This document shows positions 10,803 to 19,476 of a DNA stretch of 64,000 nt, piece by piece. The notes below the pieces were generated by a model. The model was not told where the DNA came from, ran no database searches, and saw only the letters and a program-made list of their open reading frames with translations. Position 1 is the stretch's first letter; each line of letters starts with the position of its first letter. The position numbers and the translations under genes are program-made. Source of the DNA: Jiangella alba (GTDB taxonomy: Bacteria > Actinomycetota > Actinomycetes > Jiangellales > Jiangellaceae); assembly GCF_900106035.1 (NCBI RefSeq), contig NZ_FNUC01000003.1:310001-374000 (forward strand), in the 5' to 3' direction.

Positions 10803-11620
10803 CCAGCTGGCTGACGGGGGTCACGGCGCTGCGGGCGGCGCGGGAGCCCGGGGTGCTCGTGACGCTCACGGACGTGCGCGGCCACGCGCCGCGCGAGGCG
10901 GGCGCCAAGATGGTCGTCTCCGCGGCCGCGACCTGGGCGTCGATCGGCGGCGGCAATCTGGAGGCCGACGCCGTGACCCGCGCCCGCGCGCTGCTGTCGG
11001 CCGGGGGCACCGTGCCCGAGTCGTACCCGGTGCGCCTGTCGGACAAGGCGCCGGCGCAGTACGGCGTGCAGTGCTGCGGTGGCGAGGTGACGGTGTTGCT
11101 GGAGCCGCTGCCGGTCGTGCCGGCCGTCGCGATCTTCGGGGTGGGTCACGTCGGGCTGGAGCTGGCCAGGATCCTGGCGCGGCACGACCTCGACCTGCAC
11201 CTGGTCGACTCCCGCGCGGAGTCGCTGTCCGAGGCCGCCCTCGCTCCGCTGCAGGACGCGGTCGCGGCCGTGCACGTCCACCACATCCCGGTGATCCCCG
11301 AGCTGGTCCTGGCCGAGCTGCCACCTGGCGCCCGCGTGCTGGTGCTGACGCACGACCACGCCGAGGACTTCGCCATCGTCGACGCCGCGTTGCGCTGCGA
11401 CCACCTCGGCGGCATCGGGCTGATCGGGTCGTCGGCGAAATGGGCCCGGTTCCGCACCCGGCTGCTCGAGTCGCTGCCCGCCGAGGTCGTCGACCGGGTC
11501 GAGACGCCCATCGGGCTGGCCGGCCTCTCGACCAGCAAGGACCCGGCGGCCATCGCGGTGTCGGCGGCCGCCGCCCTGCTGGCCGCGATCGAGCGTGAGG
11601 AGACCCATGCCGGCCGATGA
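10799..11620 (+). CDS. xdhC: XdhC-family molybdenum cofactor chaperone
   Basis: 273 residues. The N-terminal XdhC/CoxI domain contains SIGGGNLEADAV and QYGVQCCGGEVTVLLEP (the CC pair at 92-93 is typical of cofactor-sulfurating XdhC proteins). The C-terminal half is a Rossmann domain, AIFGVGHVGLELARILARHD. In characterised systems XdhC binds sulfurated molybdenum cofactor and inserts it into XdhB. GTG 10799 overlaps the xdhB stop; the 3' end overlaps the next gene by 14 bases. Confidence 0.9.
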
Positions 11621-12827
11621 GCTCGCGGCGTCACTGCTCGGTCAGCTGGACGCGCGACTGGCGGCGGCCGACGCGGCGCTGGCCAGGGCGTACCCGGGGG
11701 AGCGGCCGGGGCGGCAGCCGGTGCACACGGTGTACGTCCCGGCCGACCGCCACACCGCCGGGCTGGTCCCGGCCTACGGCGCCGCGGCGCTGGAGCTGCT
11801 GGACGAGCACGCCGACCGGTTCGCGGCGCTCGTGCGCGACCCCGAGCTGGTGGCGCGCGTACGGGCGAAGCTGGCCGCCGAACCCGTCGAGGACCTCCGG
11901 GTCGACTTCGAGGACGGCTACGTCGGACGGACCGACGCCGACGAGGACGCCGACGTCGTCCGCTCCGCCACGGCCCTCGTGGAGAGCAGGGAGAAGGGCG
12001 CGGCGGCGCCGTTCGGCGGCATCCGCGTCAAGAGCCTGGAGGCCGCGACCCGGGCGCGCAGCGTGCGCACCCTCACCTCGTACGTCGCCACGCTGGCCGC
12101 CGCCGGCGCCGCACTCGACGGCTGGGTCGTCACGCTGCCGAAGGTGACCAGCGTCGACCAGGTGGAGGCGATGGTCCACGCCTGCGAGGTGCTCGAGACC
12201 GGGCTCGGCCTGGACCGCGGCGTGCTGCGCTTCGAGGTGCAGATCGAGACGCCGCAGTCGATCCTCGGACCGGACGGGACCGCGCTGGTCGCGCGCATGG
12301 TCCAGGCGGCCGGCGACCGGCTGACGGGGCTGCACTACGGCACCTACGACTACTCCGCCTACTGCGGCATCGCCGCCGGGCAGCAGTCGCTGGAGCATCC
12401 GGTCGCCGACCACGCGAAGCTGGTGACGCAGGCGGCCGCGGCCGGCACCGGCGTCCGGCTGTCCGACGGCTCCACGAACGTGCTCCCGGTCGGCGCCGCC
12501 GACGACGTCGCCGCGGCCTGGGCCAACCACCACCGCCTCGTCCGCAGGTCGCTGGAACGCGGCTTCTACCAGGGCTGGGACCTTCACCCGGGTCAGCTGC
12601 CGACGCGGTACGCCGCCACCTACGCCTTCTACCGGGACGGACTGGCCCGCGCGGCCGCCCGGCTGGCCGACTACACCCGCAACACCATGACCGGCATCGC
12701 CGACGAGCCCGCGACGGCCAGGGCGCTGGCGGCGTTCCTGCTGCGCGCCGTCGACTGCCGCGCCGTCGACGCGTCCGAGGTCGCCGACCTGGACCTCCTC
12801 CACTCGCTGGCCGACCCGAGACGCTAG
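11607..12827 (+). CDS. DUF6986 family, HpcH/citrate-lyase-like aldolase fold
   Basis: 406 residues resembling a TIM-barrel lyase of the HpcH/HpaI and CitE/malyl-CoA lyase kind: VHTVYVPADR, DLRVDFEDGYVGR (acidic metal-site candidates), GGIRVKSLE, LPKVTSVDQVEAMV, RFEVQIETPQSI (Glu typical of the metal site), LHYGTYDYSAY, and GWDLHPGQLPTRYAATYAF. The exact reaction is unknown. Its place between xdhC and uricase, with a 14-base overlap upstream, says it belongs to purine catabolism; it might handle glyoxylate or a ureido intermediate downstream of allantoin. I chose ATG 11607 because GAGGAG lies just upstream. Confidence 0.8.
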   Translation: MPADELAASLLGQLDARLAAADAALARAYPGERPGRQPVHTVYVPADRHTAGLVPAYGAAALELLDEHADRFAALVRDPELVARVRAKLAAEPVEDLRVDFEDGYVGRTDADEDADVVRSATALVESREKGAAAPFGGIRVKSLEAATRARSVRTLTSYVATLAAAGAALDGWVVTLPKVTSVDQVEAMVHACEVLETGLGLDRGVLRFEVQIETPQSILGPDGTALVARMVQAAGDRLTGLHYGTYDYSAYCGIAAGQQSLEHPVADHAKLVTQAAAAGTGVRLSDGSTNVLPVGAADDVAAAWANHHRLVRRSLERGFYQGWDLHPGQLPTRYAATYAFYRDGLARAAARLADYTRNTMTGIADEPATARALAAFLLRAVDCRAVDASEVADLDLLHSLADPRR

Positions 12828-12836
12828 GAGCAGCCG

Positions 12837-13724
12837 ATGACCCACACGCTGGGACTCAACCAGTACGGCAAGGCCGAGTCCCGCGTCGTCCGCATCGTCC
12901 GGGACACGCGGCGGCACGAGATCCGCGACCTCACCGTGTCGACGTCGCTGCGCGGCGACTTCGCCGACGCGCACGTCAGCGGCGACCAGGCCGCGGTGCT
13001 GCCGACGGACACGCAGAAGAACACCGCGTTCGCCTACGCGAAGCTGCACGGCGTCACCTCGGCCGAGGACTACGCGATCGCGCTGGGAACGCGGCTGCTC
13101 GAGGCGTGCCCGGCCGCCGAGTCCGCGCAGGTGAAGGTCGAGGAGCACGGCTGGGACCGCATCGGGGACCACTCGTTCGTCCGCCGCGGCGGCAGCGTCC
13201 GCACGGCCGCGGTGACGGTCGGGCGCGACGCCACGCACGTGCTGTCGGGCATCTCCGGCCTCGCGCTGCTCAACACGACGGACTCGGAGTTCCAGGGCTT
13301 CCTGAAGGACGAGTTCACGACGCTGGCCGAGACCGGCGACCGCGTCCTCGCCACGTCGCTCGTCGCGCGGTGGCGGCACACCGACGTCGACGGCGTCGAC
13401 TGGAACGCCTCGCACGAAGCCGTCACCGCCACGCTGCTGGAGACGTTCGCCGGCACCTACTCCCGCGCCCTGCAGGAGACGCTGTACGCCATGGGCGGCG
13501 CCGCCCTCGACGCGCAGCCGGGGCTGGCCGAGATCAGGTTCTCGGCGCCCAACCTGCATCACTTCCTGGTCGACTTCAGCGGCTTCGACGTCGACGGGCT
13601 GAGCAACGACGGCGAGGTGTTCATCGCCGCGGACCGGCCGTACGGGCTGATCGAGGCGCAGGTCGTGCGCGACGGCGTGCCACCAGCGGACCACGCCTGG
13701 CTGGCCGTCGCGGGGTTCTGCTGA
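12837..13724 (+). CDS. uaZ: Urate oxidase (uricase)
   Basis: Cofactor-free oxidation of urate to 5-hydroxyisourate. 295 residues, the usual length. The catalytic residues known from the family are visible: Lys12 in YGKAESRV, and Thr57-Asp58 in LPTDTQKNTAFAYAK; the later His segment is NLHHFLVDF. Start ATG 12837 follows TAGGAGCAGCCG, with GGAG 6 bases away, right after the DUF6986 stop. The stop shares one base with the next ATG (TGATG). Confidence 0.95.
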   Translation: MTHTLGLNQYGKAESRVVRIVRDTRRHEIRDLTVSTSLRGDFADAHVSGDQAAVLPTDTQKNTAFAYAKLHGVTSAEDYAIALGTRLLEACPAAESAQVKVEEHGWDRIGDHSFVRRGGSVRTAAVTVGRDATHVLSGISGLALLNTTDSEFQGFLKDEFTTLAETGDRVLATSLVARWRHTDVDGVDWNASHEAVTATLLETFAGTYSRALQETLYAMGGAALDAQPGLAEIRFSAPNLHHFLVDFSGFDVDGLSNDGEVFIAADRPYGLIEAQVVRDGVPPADHAWLAVAGFC

Positions 13725-14158
13725 TGACCGCGACGACGCGGGCGACGCTGCTCGGCTGCCTGTCCGTGCCGCGCTGGGCCGACGACGTGCTGGCCGGCCA
13801 GCCCTACGGGGACCGGGCGGCGCTGCTGGCCGCTGCCGAGGCCGCCGCCGGTGACCTGAGCGACGAGGAGCTCGACCAGGCGCTGGCCGGCCATCCGCGC
13901 ATCGGCGAGCGCGGCGGCGCGCAGTCGCAGCGCGAGCAGTCGGGGGTGCGCGACACGGCGGGGCGGCTGGCCGCCGGGAACGTCGCGTACGAGGAGCGGT
14001 TCGGCCGGGTGTTCCTGATCCGCGCGGCCGGCCGCGACGCCGACGAGATTCTCGCCGAGCTGGACCGGAGGCTGGGCAACGACGACGCCGCCGAACGGGC
14101 CGAGACCGTCGGCAACCTGCGCGAGATCGCGCTGCTGCGCTTGGAGGCGACGCTGTGA
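13724..14158 (+). CDS. OHCU decarboxylase
   Basis: 2-oxo-4-hydroxy-4-carboxy-5-ureidoimidazoline decarboxylase, giving S-allantoin. 144 residues. Family motif HPRIGER (His57) with the surrounding helical pattern: FNRA-like N-terminus replaced by LLGCLSVPRW, then REQSGVRD, YEERFGRVFLIRAAGR (FGFPFI-type region), and LREIALLRLEATL at the end. Coupled to uricase by TGATG and to HIU hydrolase by GTGA, giving the three urate-to-allantoin steps in a row. Confidence 0.9.
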   Translation: MTATTRATLLGCLSVPRWADDVLAGQPYGDRAALLAAAEAAAGDLSDEELDQALAGHPRIGERGGAQSQREQSGVRDTAGRLAAGNVAYEERFGRVFLIRAAGRDADEILAELDRRLGNDDAAERAETVGNLREIALLRLEATL

Positions 14159-14457
14159 GCACCCTGTCCACGCACGTCCTCGACACCGCCGCCGGCCGCC
14201 CGGCCGAGGGCATCCGCGTCACGCTCGAGACCCGCGCCGGCGAACCCGTCGGCGAGGGCGTGACGAACGCCGACGGCAGGGTCGCCGCGCTCGGCCCGGA
14301 CCGGCTCGACCCCGGCGACTACCTGCTCCGCTTCGCCACGGAGGGCCCCTTCCACCCGGAGGTGGTCGTCGTCTTCACCGTGGCCGACGCCGACGCGCAC
14401 TACCACGTGCCGCTGCTGCTCAGCCCCTACGGCTACACGACCTATCGTGGCAGCTGA
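14155..14457 (+). CDS. uraH: 5-hydroxyisourate hydrolase (transthyretin-like)
   Basis: 100 residues. N-terminal LSTHVLDTAAGRPA (His7), central GRVAAL, and the C-terminal YRGS tetrapeptide that defines the HIU hydrolase branch of the transthyretin family. Hydrolyses 5-hydroxyisourate to OHCU, the step before the preceding gene's product acts. Start GTG 14155 overlaps the OHCU decarboxylase stop; its own stop lies inside the start region of allantoinase (11-base overlap). Confidence 0.95.
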   Translation: MSTLSTHVLDTAAGRPAEGIRVTLETRAGEPVGEGVTNADGRVAALGPDRLDPGDYLLRFATEGPFHPEVVVVFTVADADAHYHVPLLLSPYGYTTYRGS

Positions 14458-15763
14458 GCTCGACCTCGTCGTCCGCGCCCGGCGCGTCGTGCTCGGCCGG
14501 GCCGAGGTGCCGGCCGCCGTTGGCATCGCGGGCGGCCGCATCGCCGCCGTCACGACGGTCGACGACGCGCCGCCGGCCGCGCGGACCGTCACGCTCGACG
14601 ACGACGAGGTGCTGCTGCCCGGGCTGGTCGACACCCACGTGCACGTCAACGACCCCGGCCGGGCCGAGTGGGAGGGGTTCGACACCGCCACCCGCGCGGC
14701 CGCCGCCGGTGGCGTCACCACCATCGTCGACATGCCGCTGAACTCCGTCCCGCCCACCACCACCGTCGCCGCCCTGGACGTCAAGCGGCGGGCGGCCGAG
14801 GGACGGGTCTGGGTGGACGTGGGCTTCTGGGGCGGCGCCGTGCCGGGCAACCGGGCCGACCTGGCGGCGCTGCATCGCGCCGGGGTGTTCGGCTTCAAGT
14901 GCTTCCTGCTCGACTCCGGGGTCGAGGAGTTCGGCCATCTCGGCGCCGAGGAGTTCGCGGCGGCGATGCGGGAGTGCGCCGAGCTGGGCGCGCTGCTGCT
15001 CGTCCACGCCGAGGACGGCCGGTTCCTCGACGACTCCGCACTCGACGGCGTGCACTACGCCGGTTTCCTCGCCTCCCGCCCCGACGCGGCCGAGCAGGCC
15101 GCCATCGAGCTGGTCATCGCGCAGGCCCGCACGACCGGCGGCCGCGCGCACATCGTCCACCTCAGCGCGGCCGGGGCGGTGCCGGCCCTGCGCGACGCCC
15201 GCGCCCACGTCAGTGCCGAGACCTGCCCGCACTACCTGACCTTCGACGCCGAGCACATCGCCGACGGCGCGACCGAGCTCAAGTGCTGCCCGCCGATCCG
15301 CGACGCCGCCAACCGCGAGGCGCTGTGGGCCGCGCTGGCCGCTGGCGATGTCGACATCGTCGTGTCCGACCACTCTCCGTGCACCGCGGCGCTCAAGGAG
15401 GGCGACTTCGCGACCGCGTGGGGCGGGATCGCGTCGGTGCAGCTGGGGCTGCCCGCGGTGTGGACGGCGGCCCGCGCCCGCGGCCACTCGCTCGCCGACG
15501 TCGTGCGGTGGATGGCCGCCGCGCCCGCCGGTCTCGTCGGGCTGAGCCACAAGGGCCGCATCGCACCCGGCGCCGACGCCGACCTGGTGCGGTTCGCGCC
15601 CGACGAGGAGTTCGTCGTGGACGTCGCGAAGCTGCACCACCGCAACCCGATCTCGGCCTACGCCGGGCGCCGGCTGACGGGGGTGGTCCGCGAGACGTGG
15701 CTGCGCGGACGCCCGGTCGACGACACCCCGCGCGGGCGACTGCTGAGGAGGCGCGAGCCGTGA
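14447..15763 (+). CDS. allB: Allantoinase
   Basis: Hydrolyses allantoin to allantoate. 438-residue cyclic amidohydrolase with HxH in VDTHVHVNDPGR (H64, H66), the carboxylated bridging lysine in GVFGFKCFLLDSGV (K151), VHAEDG, HIVHLSAAG, AETCPHYLTFD, and the catalytic Asp in IVVSDHSPCT. The GTG at 14447 overlaps the HIU hydrolase end. The stop overlaps the next GTG. Confidence 0.93.
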   Translation: MAAELDLVVRARRVVLGRAEVPAAVGIAGGRIAAVTTVDDAPPAARTVTLDDDEVLLPGLVDTHVHVNDPGRAEWEGFDTATRAAAAGGVTTIVDMPLNSVPPTTTVAALDVKRRAAEGRVWVDVGFWGGAVPGNRADLAALHRAGVFGFKCFLLDSGVEEFGHLGAEEFAAAMRECAELGALLLVHAEDGRFLDDSALDGVHYAGFLASRPDAAEQAAIELVIAQARTTGGRAHIVHLSAAGAVPALRDARAHVSAETCPHYLTFDAEHIADGATELKCCPPIRDAANREALWAALAAGDVDIVVSDHSPCTAALKEGDFATAWGGIASVQLGLPAVWTAARARGHSLADVVRWMAAAPAGLVGLSHKGRIAPGADADLVRFAPDEEFVVDVAKLHHRNPISAYAGRRLTGVVRETWLRGRPVDDTPRGRLLRRREP

Positions 15764-16572
15764 CCGACTACTACGTGCCGAGGGGCGGGCTGCCGCCGCA
15801 GACCGCACTCACCACCGATCGGGCCCGCTTCACCGCGGCGTACGCCGTCATCCCGGCCCGCACGCTCAGCGACATCACCGCGTCGTTCCTGCCGGGCTGG
15901 GCGAACACCCGCCTCTGGGTGCTGGCCAGGCCGTTGTCGGGCTTCGCCGAGACGTTCAGCCAGTACGTCGTCGAGGTCTCCGCCGGTGGCGGATCGGACC
16001 GGCCCGAGTCCGACCCGGACGCGGAGGGCGTGCTGTTCGTGGTGGACGGCTCCGTCACCCTCACCGTCGACGGCGGGTCGCACGCGCTGCGGCCGGGCTC
16101 GTACGCCTACCTGCCGCCCGGCACCGCCTGGACGATCGCGAACGAGGCCGCGGCGACGGCGACGTTCCACTGGATCCGCAAGACCTACCAGCGCGTCGAC
16201 GGCCTCGACGTCCCGTCCGCGTTCGTCACCCGCGAGCAGGACGTCACGCCCGTCGACATGCCCGGCACCGACGGCGCGTGGTCGACGACCCGCTTCGTCG
16301 ACGTCGCGGACCTACGCCACGACATGCACGTCAACATCGTGAACTTCCGGCCCGGCGGGTCGATCCCGTTCCCGGAGACGCACGTGATGGAGCACGGCCT
16401 CTACGTGCTGGCGGGCAAGGCGGTCTACCTGCTCAACGAGGACTGGGTCGAGGTCGAGGCGGGCGACTTCATGTGGCTGCGCGCCTTCTGCCCGCAGGCC
16501 TGCTACGCCGGCGGCCCCGGCCCGTTCCGCTACCTCCTCTACAAGGACGTCAACCGGCACGTCCCGCTCTGA
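15760..16572 (+). CDS. allE: (S)-ureidoglycine aminohydrolase
   Basis: 270-residue bicupin. N-terminal YYVPRGGLPPQTALTTDRARF, first cupin EGVLFVVDGSVTLTVDG and RPGSYAYLPPGT, second cupin SIPFPETHVMEHGLYVLAGKAVYLLNEDWVEV (metal-site residues E/H/H), ending YKDVNRHVPL. It releases ammonia from ureidoglycine to give ureidoglycolate. Its substrate requires allantoate amidohydrolase, which is not in the window. GTG 15760 overlaps the allantoinase stop. This is the last gene of the purine operon. Confidence 0.9.
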   Translation: MTDYYVPRGGLPPQTALTTDRARFTAAYAVIPARTLSDITASFLPGWANTRLWVLARPLSGFAETFSQYVVEVSAGGGSDRPESDPDAEGVLFVVDGSVTLTVDGGSHALRPGSYAYLPPGTAWTIANEAAATATFHWIRKTYQRVDGLDVPSAFVTREQDVTPVDMPGTDGAWSTTRFVDVADLRHDMHVNIVNFRPGGSIPFPETHVMEHGLYVLAGKAVYLLNEDWVEVEAGDFMWLRAFCPQACYAGGPGPFRYLLYKDVNRHVPL

Positions 16573-16658
16573 CTCGTCCTCGCTGTCGCGTTCGTTCAAG
16601 ACGGGTGACGGCGCCGACGGCCATGCTGCGGGGGTCACCGATTCCGAGAGGACCTCCG

Positions 16659-17054
16659 ATGCAGCTGCGCTACACCATCCTGTACGTCGACGACGTGGCC
16701 GCCGCCGTCGACTTCTACGCCACCGCGTTCGGGCTCGACCGCGGCTTCGTCCACGACAGCGGCGACTACGGCGAGCTGGCGACCGGAGCCACCAAGCTCG
16801 CGTTCTCGTCGACCGCGCTGATGAGGCGGCTCGGCAAGGACCCGCAGCCGCCGTCCGTCACCGGGCCGACGTTCGAGATCGCGTTCGAGACCGACGACGT
16901 CCCCGCCGCGTTCCAGCGCGCCGTGGCCGCGGGCGCCGCCGTGGTGCAGCCCGTCCGCGACGAGCCGTGGGGCCAGACGACGTCCTACGTGAGCGACCCG
17001 CACGGCTACCTCGTCGAGATCTGCTCGCCGATCCAGTTGCCCAGCCCCGGCTGA
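16659..17054 (+). CDS. VOC-superfamily (glyoxalase/bleomycin-resistance fold) protein
   Basis: 131 residues with two beta-alpha-beta-beta-beta halves: YTILYVDDVAAAVDFYATAFGL at the start and DVPAAFQRAVAAGAAVV, then SDPHGYLVEICSPI at the end. The His/Glu positions of metal-dependent members are only partly present, so substrate and activity are unknown. ATG 16659 follows GAGAGGACCTCCG. Its last 49 bases overlap the convergent AraC gene. Confidence 0.8.
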   Translation: MQLRYTILYVDDVAAAVDFYATAFGLDRGFVHDSGDYGELATGATKLAFSSTALMRRLGKDPQPPSVTGPTFEIAFETDDVPAAFQRAVAAGAAVVQPVRDEPWGQTTSYVSDPHGYLVEICSPIQLPSPG

Positions 17055-17662
17055 GCGATCACCCCGAGCACCGACGGCGACCGGCGCAGCTCCGCCGGGG
17101 TCCGCCCGAACCACCGCACCGTCTCGCGGGTCAGATGAGCCTGGTCGCTGAAGCCGCACGCGACGGCGACCTCGCTCAGCGGCAACCGCATCGGCAGCGC
17201 CAGCGCGGCCCGGCGGGCCCGCGACAGCAGCCGCCAGAACCCCGGCGGCGGCAGGCCGGCCGCCGCGAAGCGGCGCTGCAGGCCACGCCGGCTCACCCCG
17301 AGGTGCGTCGCCGCCCCGGCCACGCCGCGCGATCCGAGCGCGCCGATGGCCTCGTCGAGCTCGCGGTCCACCACGACGTCGCCGTCGATGATCTCGCCGG
17401 CCCGCAGCGGCTCGGCCTCGATGCGGGCCAGCACCCCCGGCGCCACCTGTGCTCCCGGACGCAGCCGATACCCCGTCACCCGCGTCCCCTTCGCGAGCTC
17501 GACCACCCGCAGCCCCGCATCCCACTGCGTCAGCGTCACGAACCCGCCACCGGCCGACTCGACCACCACGACGTCGCGGCACCCGTCCGGCGCGACCTCG
17601 ACGCGACGCGGCGCGGGCAGGTCGTCACGCCACTGGAGGTAACGACGACCGCTCGCGAGCAT
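17006..17662 (-). CDS. AraC-family transcriptional regulator
   Basis: 218 residues. An N-terminal region with SGRRYLQWRD and PDGCRDVVVVES resembles the DUF6597-type sensor domain often seen on short AraC proteins. The C-terminal HTH_18 domain (about 105-215) has two helix-turn-helices: GVAGAATHLGVSRRGLQRRF and LPLSEVAVACGFSDQAHLTRETVRWFGRTPAELR. Tail-to-tail overlap of 49 bp with the VOC gene suggests a linked pair, but no operator was recognised. Confidence 0.85.
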   Translation of the reverse strand: MLASGRRYLQWRDDLPAPRRVEVAPDGCRDVVVVESAGGGFVTLTQWDAGLRVVELAKGTRVTGYRLRPGAQVAPGVLARIEAEPLRAGEIIDGDVVVDRELDEAIGALGSRGVAGAATHLGVSRRGLQRRFAAAGLPPPGFWRLLSRARRAALALPMRLPLSEVAVACGFSDQAHLTRETVRWFGRTPAELRRSPSVLGVIAQPGLGNWIGEQISTR

Positions 17663-17701
17663 GGAGCCGAACCTACCGCGCGGCGTGGGGCGATGCGGTC
17701 G

Positions 17702-18712
17702 TCATGATCGCTGCGGGTGCACCACCGCTTTGAGGATCGACGGATCCGCTCGTGGCGCCTCGAGAGCGCGTTGCACGTCACCGAGACCGAACTCGGCGGT
17801 GACGAACCGATCGAGATCGATCCGGCCACTCGCCACCAGCCCGATCGCCGCGGGATACGTGTGCGCGTAGCGGAACGTCCCCGTGATCGTGAGCTCCCGC
17901 CCCTGGACGGCTGCCGCGGGGATGCGCAGCTCCCGTTCCGCGGGCATGCCCACGAGCACCGCTCGCCCGGCCGGCGCCAGGGCGTCGAGACCGTCGTACA
18001 CGGCCGCCGCGGAACCGGAGCACTCGATCAGGGCGGTGGCCCGCCGGGCCGCGGGCGGCCGGCCGGGCATCGTCGCGTCGAAGCCGTGCTCGCGCGCTCG
18101 ATCGAGTCGTTCGGGGACGACATCGACGACGAGGACGGACGCGGCTCCGCGCAGCCGCGCGACGGTCGCGGCGAGCAGCCCGACCGGTCCCGCCCCGGTC
18201 ACGAGGACGTGATCGCCGGGACCGGTTTGCGCCTTGTCGTGAGCCCACAGTGCGACGGACAGCGGCTCCATCAGGGCGCCCGCGTTGTCCGAGACGTGGT
18301 CAGGAATCGGGTGCAGGAACGGCTCGGGGACCGAGAGCACCTCGGTGAAGGCGCCATCGACCGGCGGCGTCGCCAGGAATCGGACGTCCGGGCAGAGGTT
18401 GTAGCGGCCCGTCCGGCACGGCCCGCAACCGCCGCACGAGACGCCCGGTTCGATCGCGACGCGATCGCCGGGCCGCAGCCTCCGGACGTCCGCGCCGACG
18501 GCGATCACCCGCCCGCTGGCCTCGTGCCCGAGGACCAGCGGCGCCGTCACGACGAAGTCGCCGATCCGCCCCTCGGTGAAGTAGTGCAGGTCCGACCCGC
18601 ACACCCCGACCGCGAGCACCTCGACGAGGGCTTCGCCCGCTGCCGGCCGGGGTGTGTCACGCTGCTGGAGCTCGATGACGCCGGGCGTCGTCAGCACGGC
18701 CGCACGAGTCAT
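17702..18712 (-). CDS. Zinc-dependent alcohol/polyol dehydrogenase (MDR family)
   Basis: 336 residues, NAD(P)-dependent. Catalytic zinc segment GVCGSDLHYF and GHEASGRV; structural zinc cluster CGGCGPCRTGRYNLC; Rossmann GAGPVGLLAATVARL. The GSDLHYF signature is typical of sorbitol/xylitol/L-arabinitol dehydrogenases. Last gene of a three-gene minus-strand operon, starting 2 bases after the SDR stop. Likely oxidises a sugar or polyol released by the glycosidases of this locus; the substrate is unknown. Confidence 0.88.
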   Translation of the reverse strand: MTRAAVLTTPGVIELQQRDTPRPAAGEALVEVLAVGVCGSDLHYFTEGRIGDFVVTAPLVLGHEASGRVIAVGADVRRLRPGDRVAIEPGVSCGGCGPCRTGRYNLCPDVRFLATPPVDGAFTEVLSVPEPFLHPIPDHVSDNAGALMEPLSVALWAHDKAQTGPGDHVLVTGAGPVGLLAATVARLRGAASVLVVDVVPERLDRAREHGFDATMPGRPPAARRATALIECSGSAAAVYDGLDALAPAGRAVLVGMPAERELRIPAAAVQGRELTITGTFRYAHTYPAAIGLVASGRIDLDRFVTAEFGLGDVQRALEAPRADPSILKAVVHPQRS

Positions 18713-18714
18713 CG

Positions 18715-19476
18715 TCAGCTCCCTTCCGCCATGCTCCAGCTGGCCCAGAGCGTGGTGCGCATGCGGCGCGGCTGCCGGAGCACGGTGACGATCTGGAGGG
18801 CGACGTCCTCGGGCGCGAGCAGGTCGGCCAGGCTCGGGTCGCCGGCGACCCGGCCGGTGCCCAGCGCGAATCCCGTGTTGGTCCCGGCCGGCGCGATCGC
18901 GGTGACGCGAATGCCCTCGGGCCGAAGCTGCCGGTCGATCGCGCCGGCGAGGCCGATCTGGGCGAACTTCGTGGCGGCGTAGACCGCCTCGTGGGCGCCG
19001 CCGCGGAGGCCGGCGACGCTCGCGACGATGACGATGTCGCCGCCGCGGTTGCGGCGGAACTCCGCCAGCACCTCACGGACGCCCCACACCGTGCCGAGCA
19101 CGTTGGTGTCGACCATGCGGCGGATCTCGGCGTCGTCGTGATCCTCGACCCCGCCGTAGAGACCGATGCCCGCGGCGAGGACGATCGAGTCGACCCGCCC
19201 GAAGTGCGCTACTCCGGCCGCGACGAGCAGGCGCACGTCGTCTTCGCTGCGCACGTCGGTGGGGACCGCCACAGCAGTCGCGCCGAGCTCGTCGCCGAGC
19301 CGCGTGAGCCGCTCGCTGTCGCGGGCGCCGAGGACGACGTTCGCGCCGGCGGCGATCAGCCCTCGCGCGGTGGCCAGGCCGATCCCGGAACTCGCTCCGG
19401 TGATGACGATCGTCTCGCCGGCCAGGGAGCGCTCGACCGGTATGGTGCGCTGGTCGTGATTCGCGTGGTGGGTCAC
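18715..19476 (-). CDS. Short-chain dehydrogenase/reductase
   Basis: 253-residue classical SDR: TGASSGIGLATARG (cofactor loop), LAAGIGLYGG, IVASVAGL (catalytic Ser) and YAATKFAQ (Tyr/Lys). I chose GTG 19474-19476 because AGAGGA lies about 8 bases upstream and because it overlaps the stop of the preceding gene (19473-19475) in typical coupled fashion. Earlier in-frame sequence belongs to a shadow of that gene. Probably a sugar or uronate dehydrogenase step within this carbohydrate operon. Confidence 0.87.
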   Translation of the reverse strand: MTHHANHDQRTIPVERSLAGETIVITGASSGIGLATARGLIAAGANVVLGARDSERLTRLGDELGATAVAVPTDVRSEDDVRLLVAAGVAHFGRVDSIVLAAGIGLYGGVEDHDDAEIRRMVDTNVLGTVWGVREVLAEFRRNRGGDIVIVASVAGLRGGAHEAVYAATKFAQIGLAGAIDRQLRPEGIRVTAIAPAGTNTGFALGTGRVAGDPSLADLLAPEDVALQIVTVLRQPRRMRTTLWASWSMAEGS

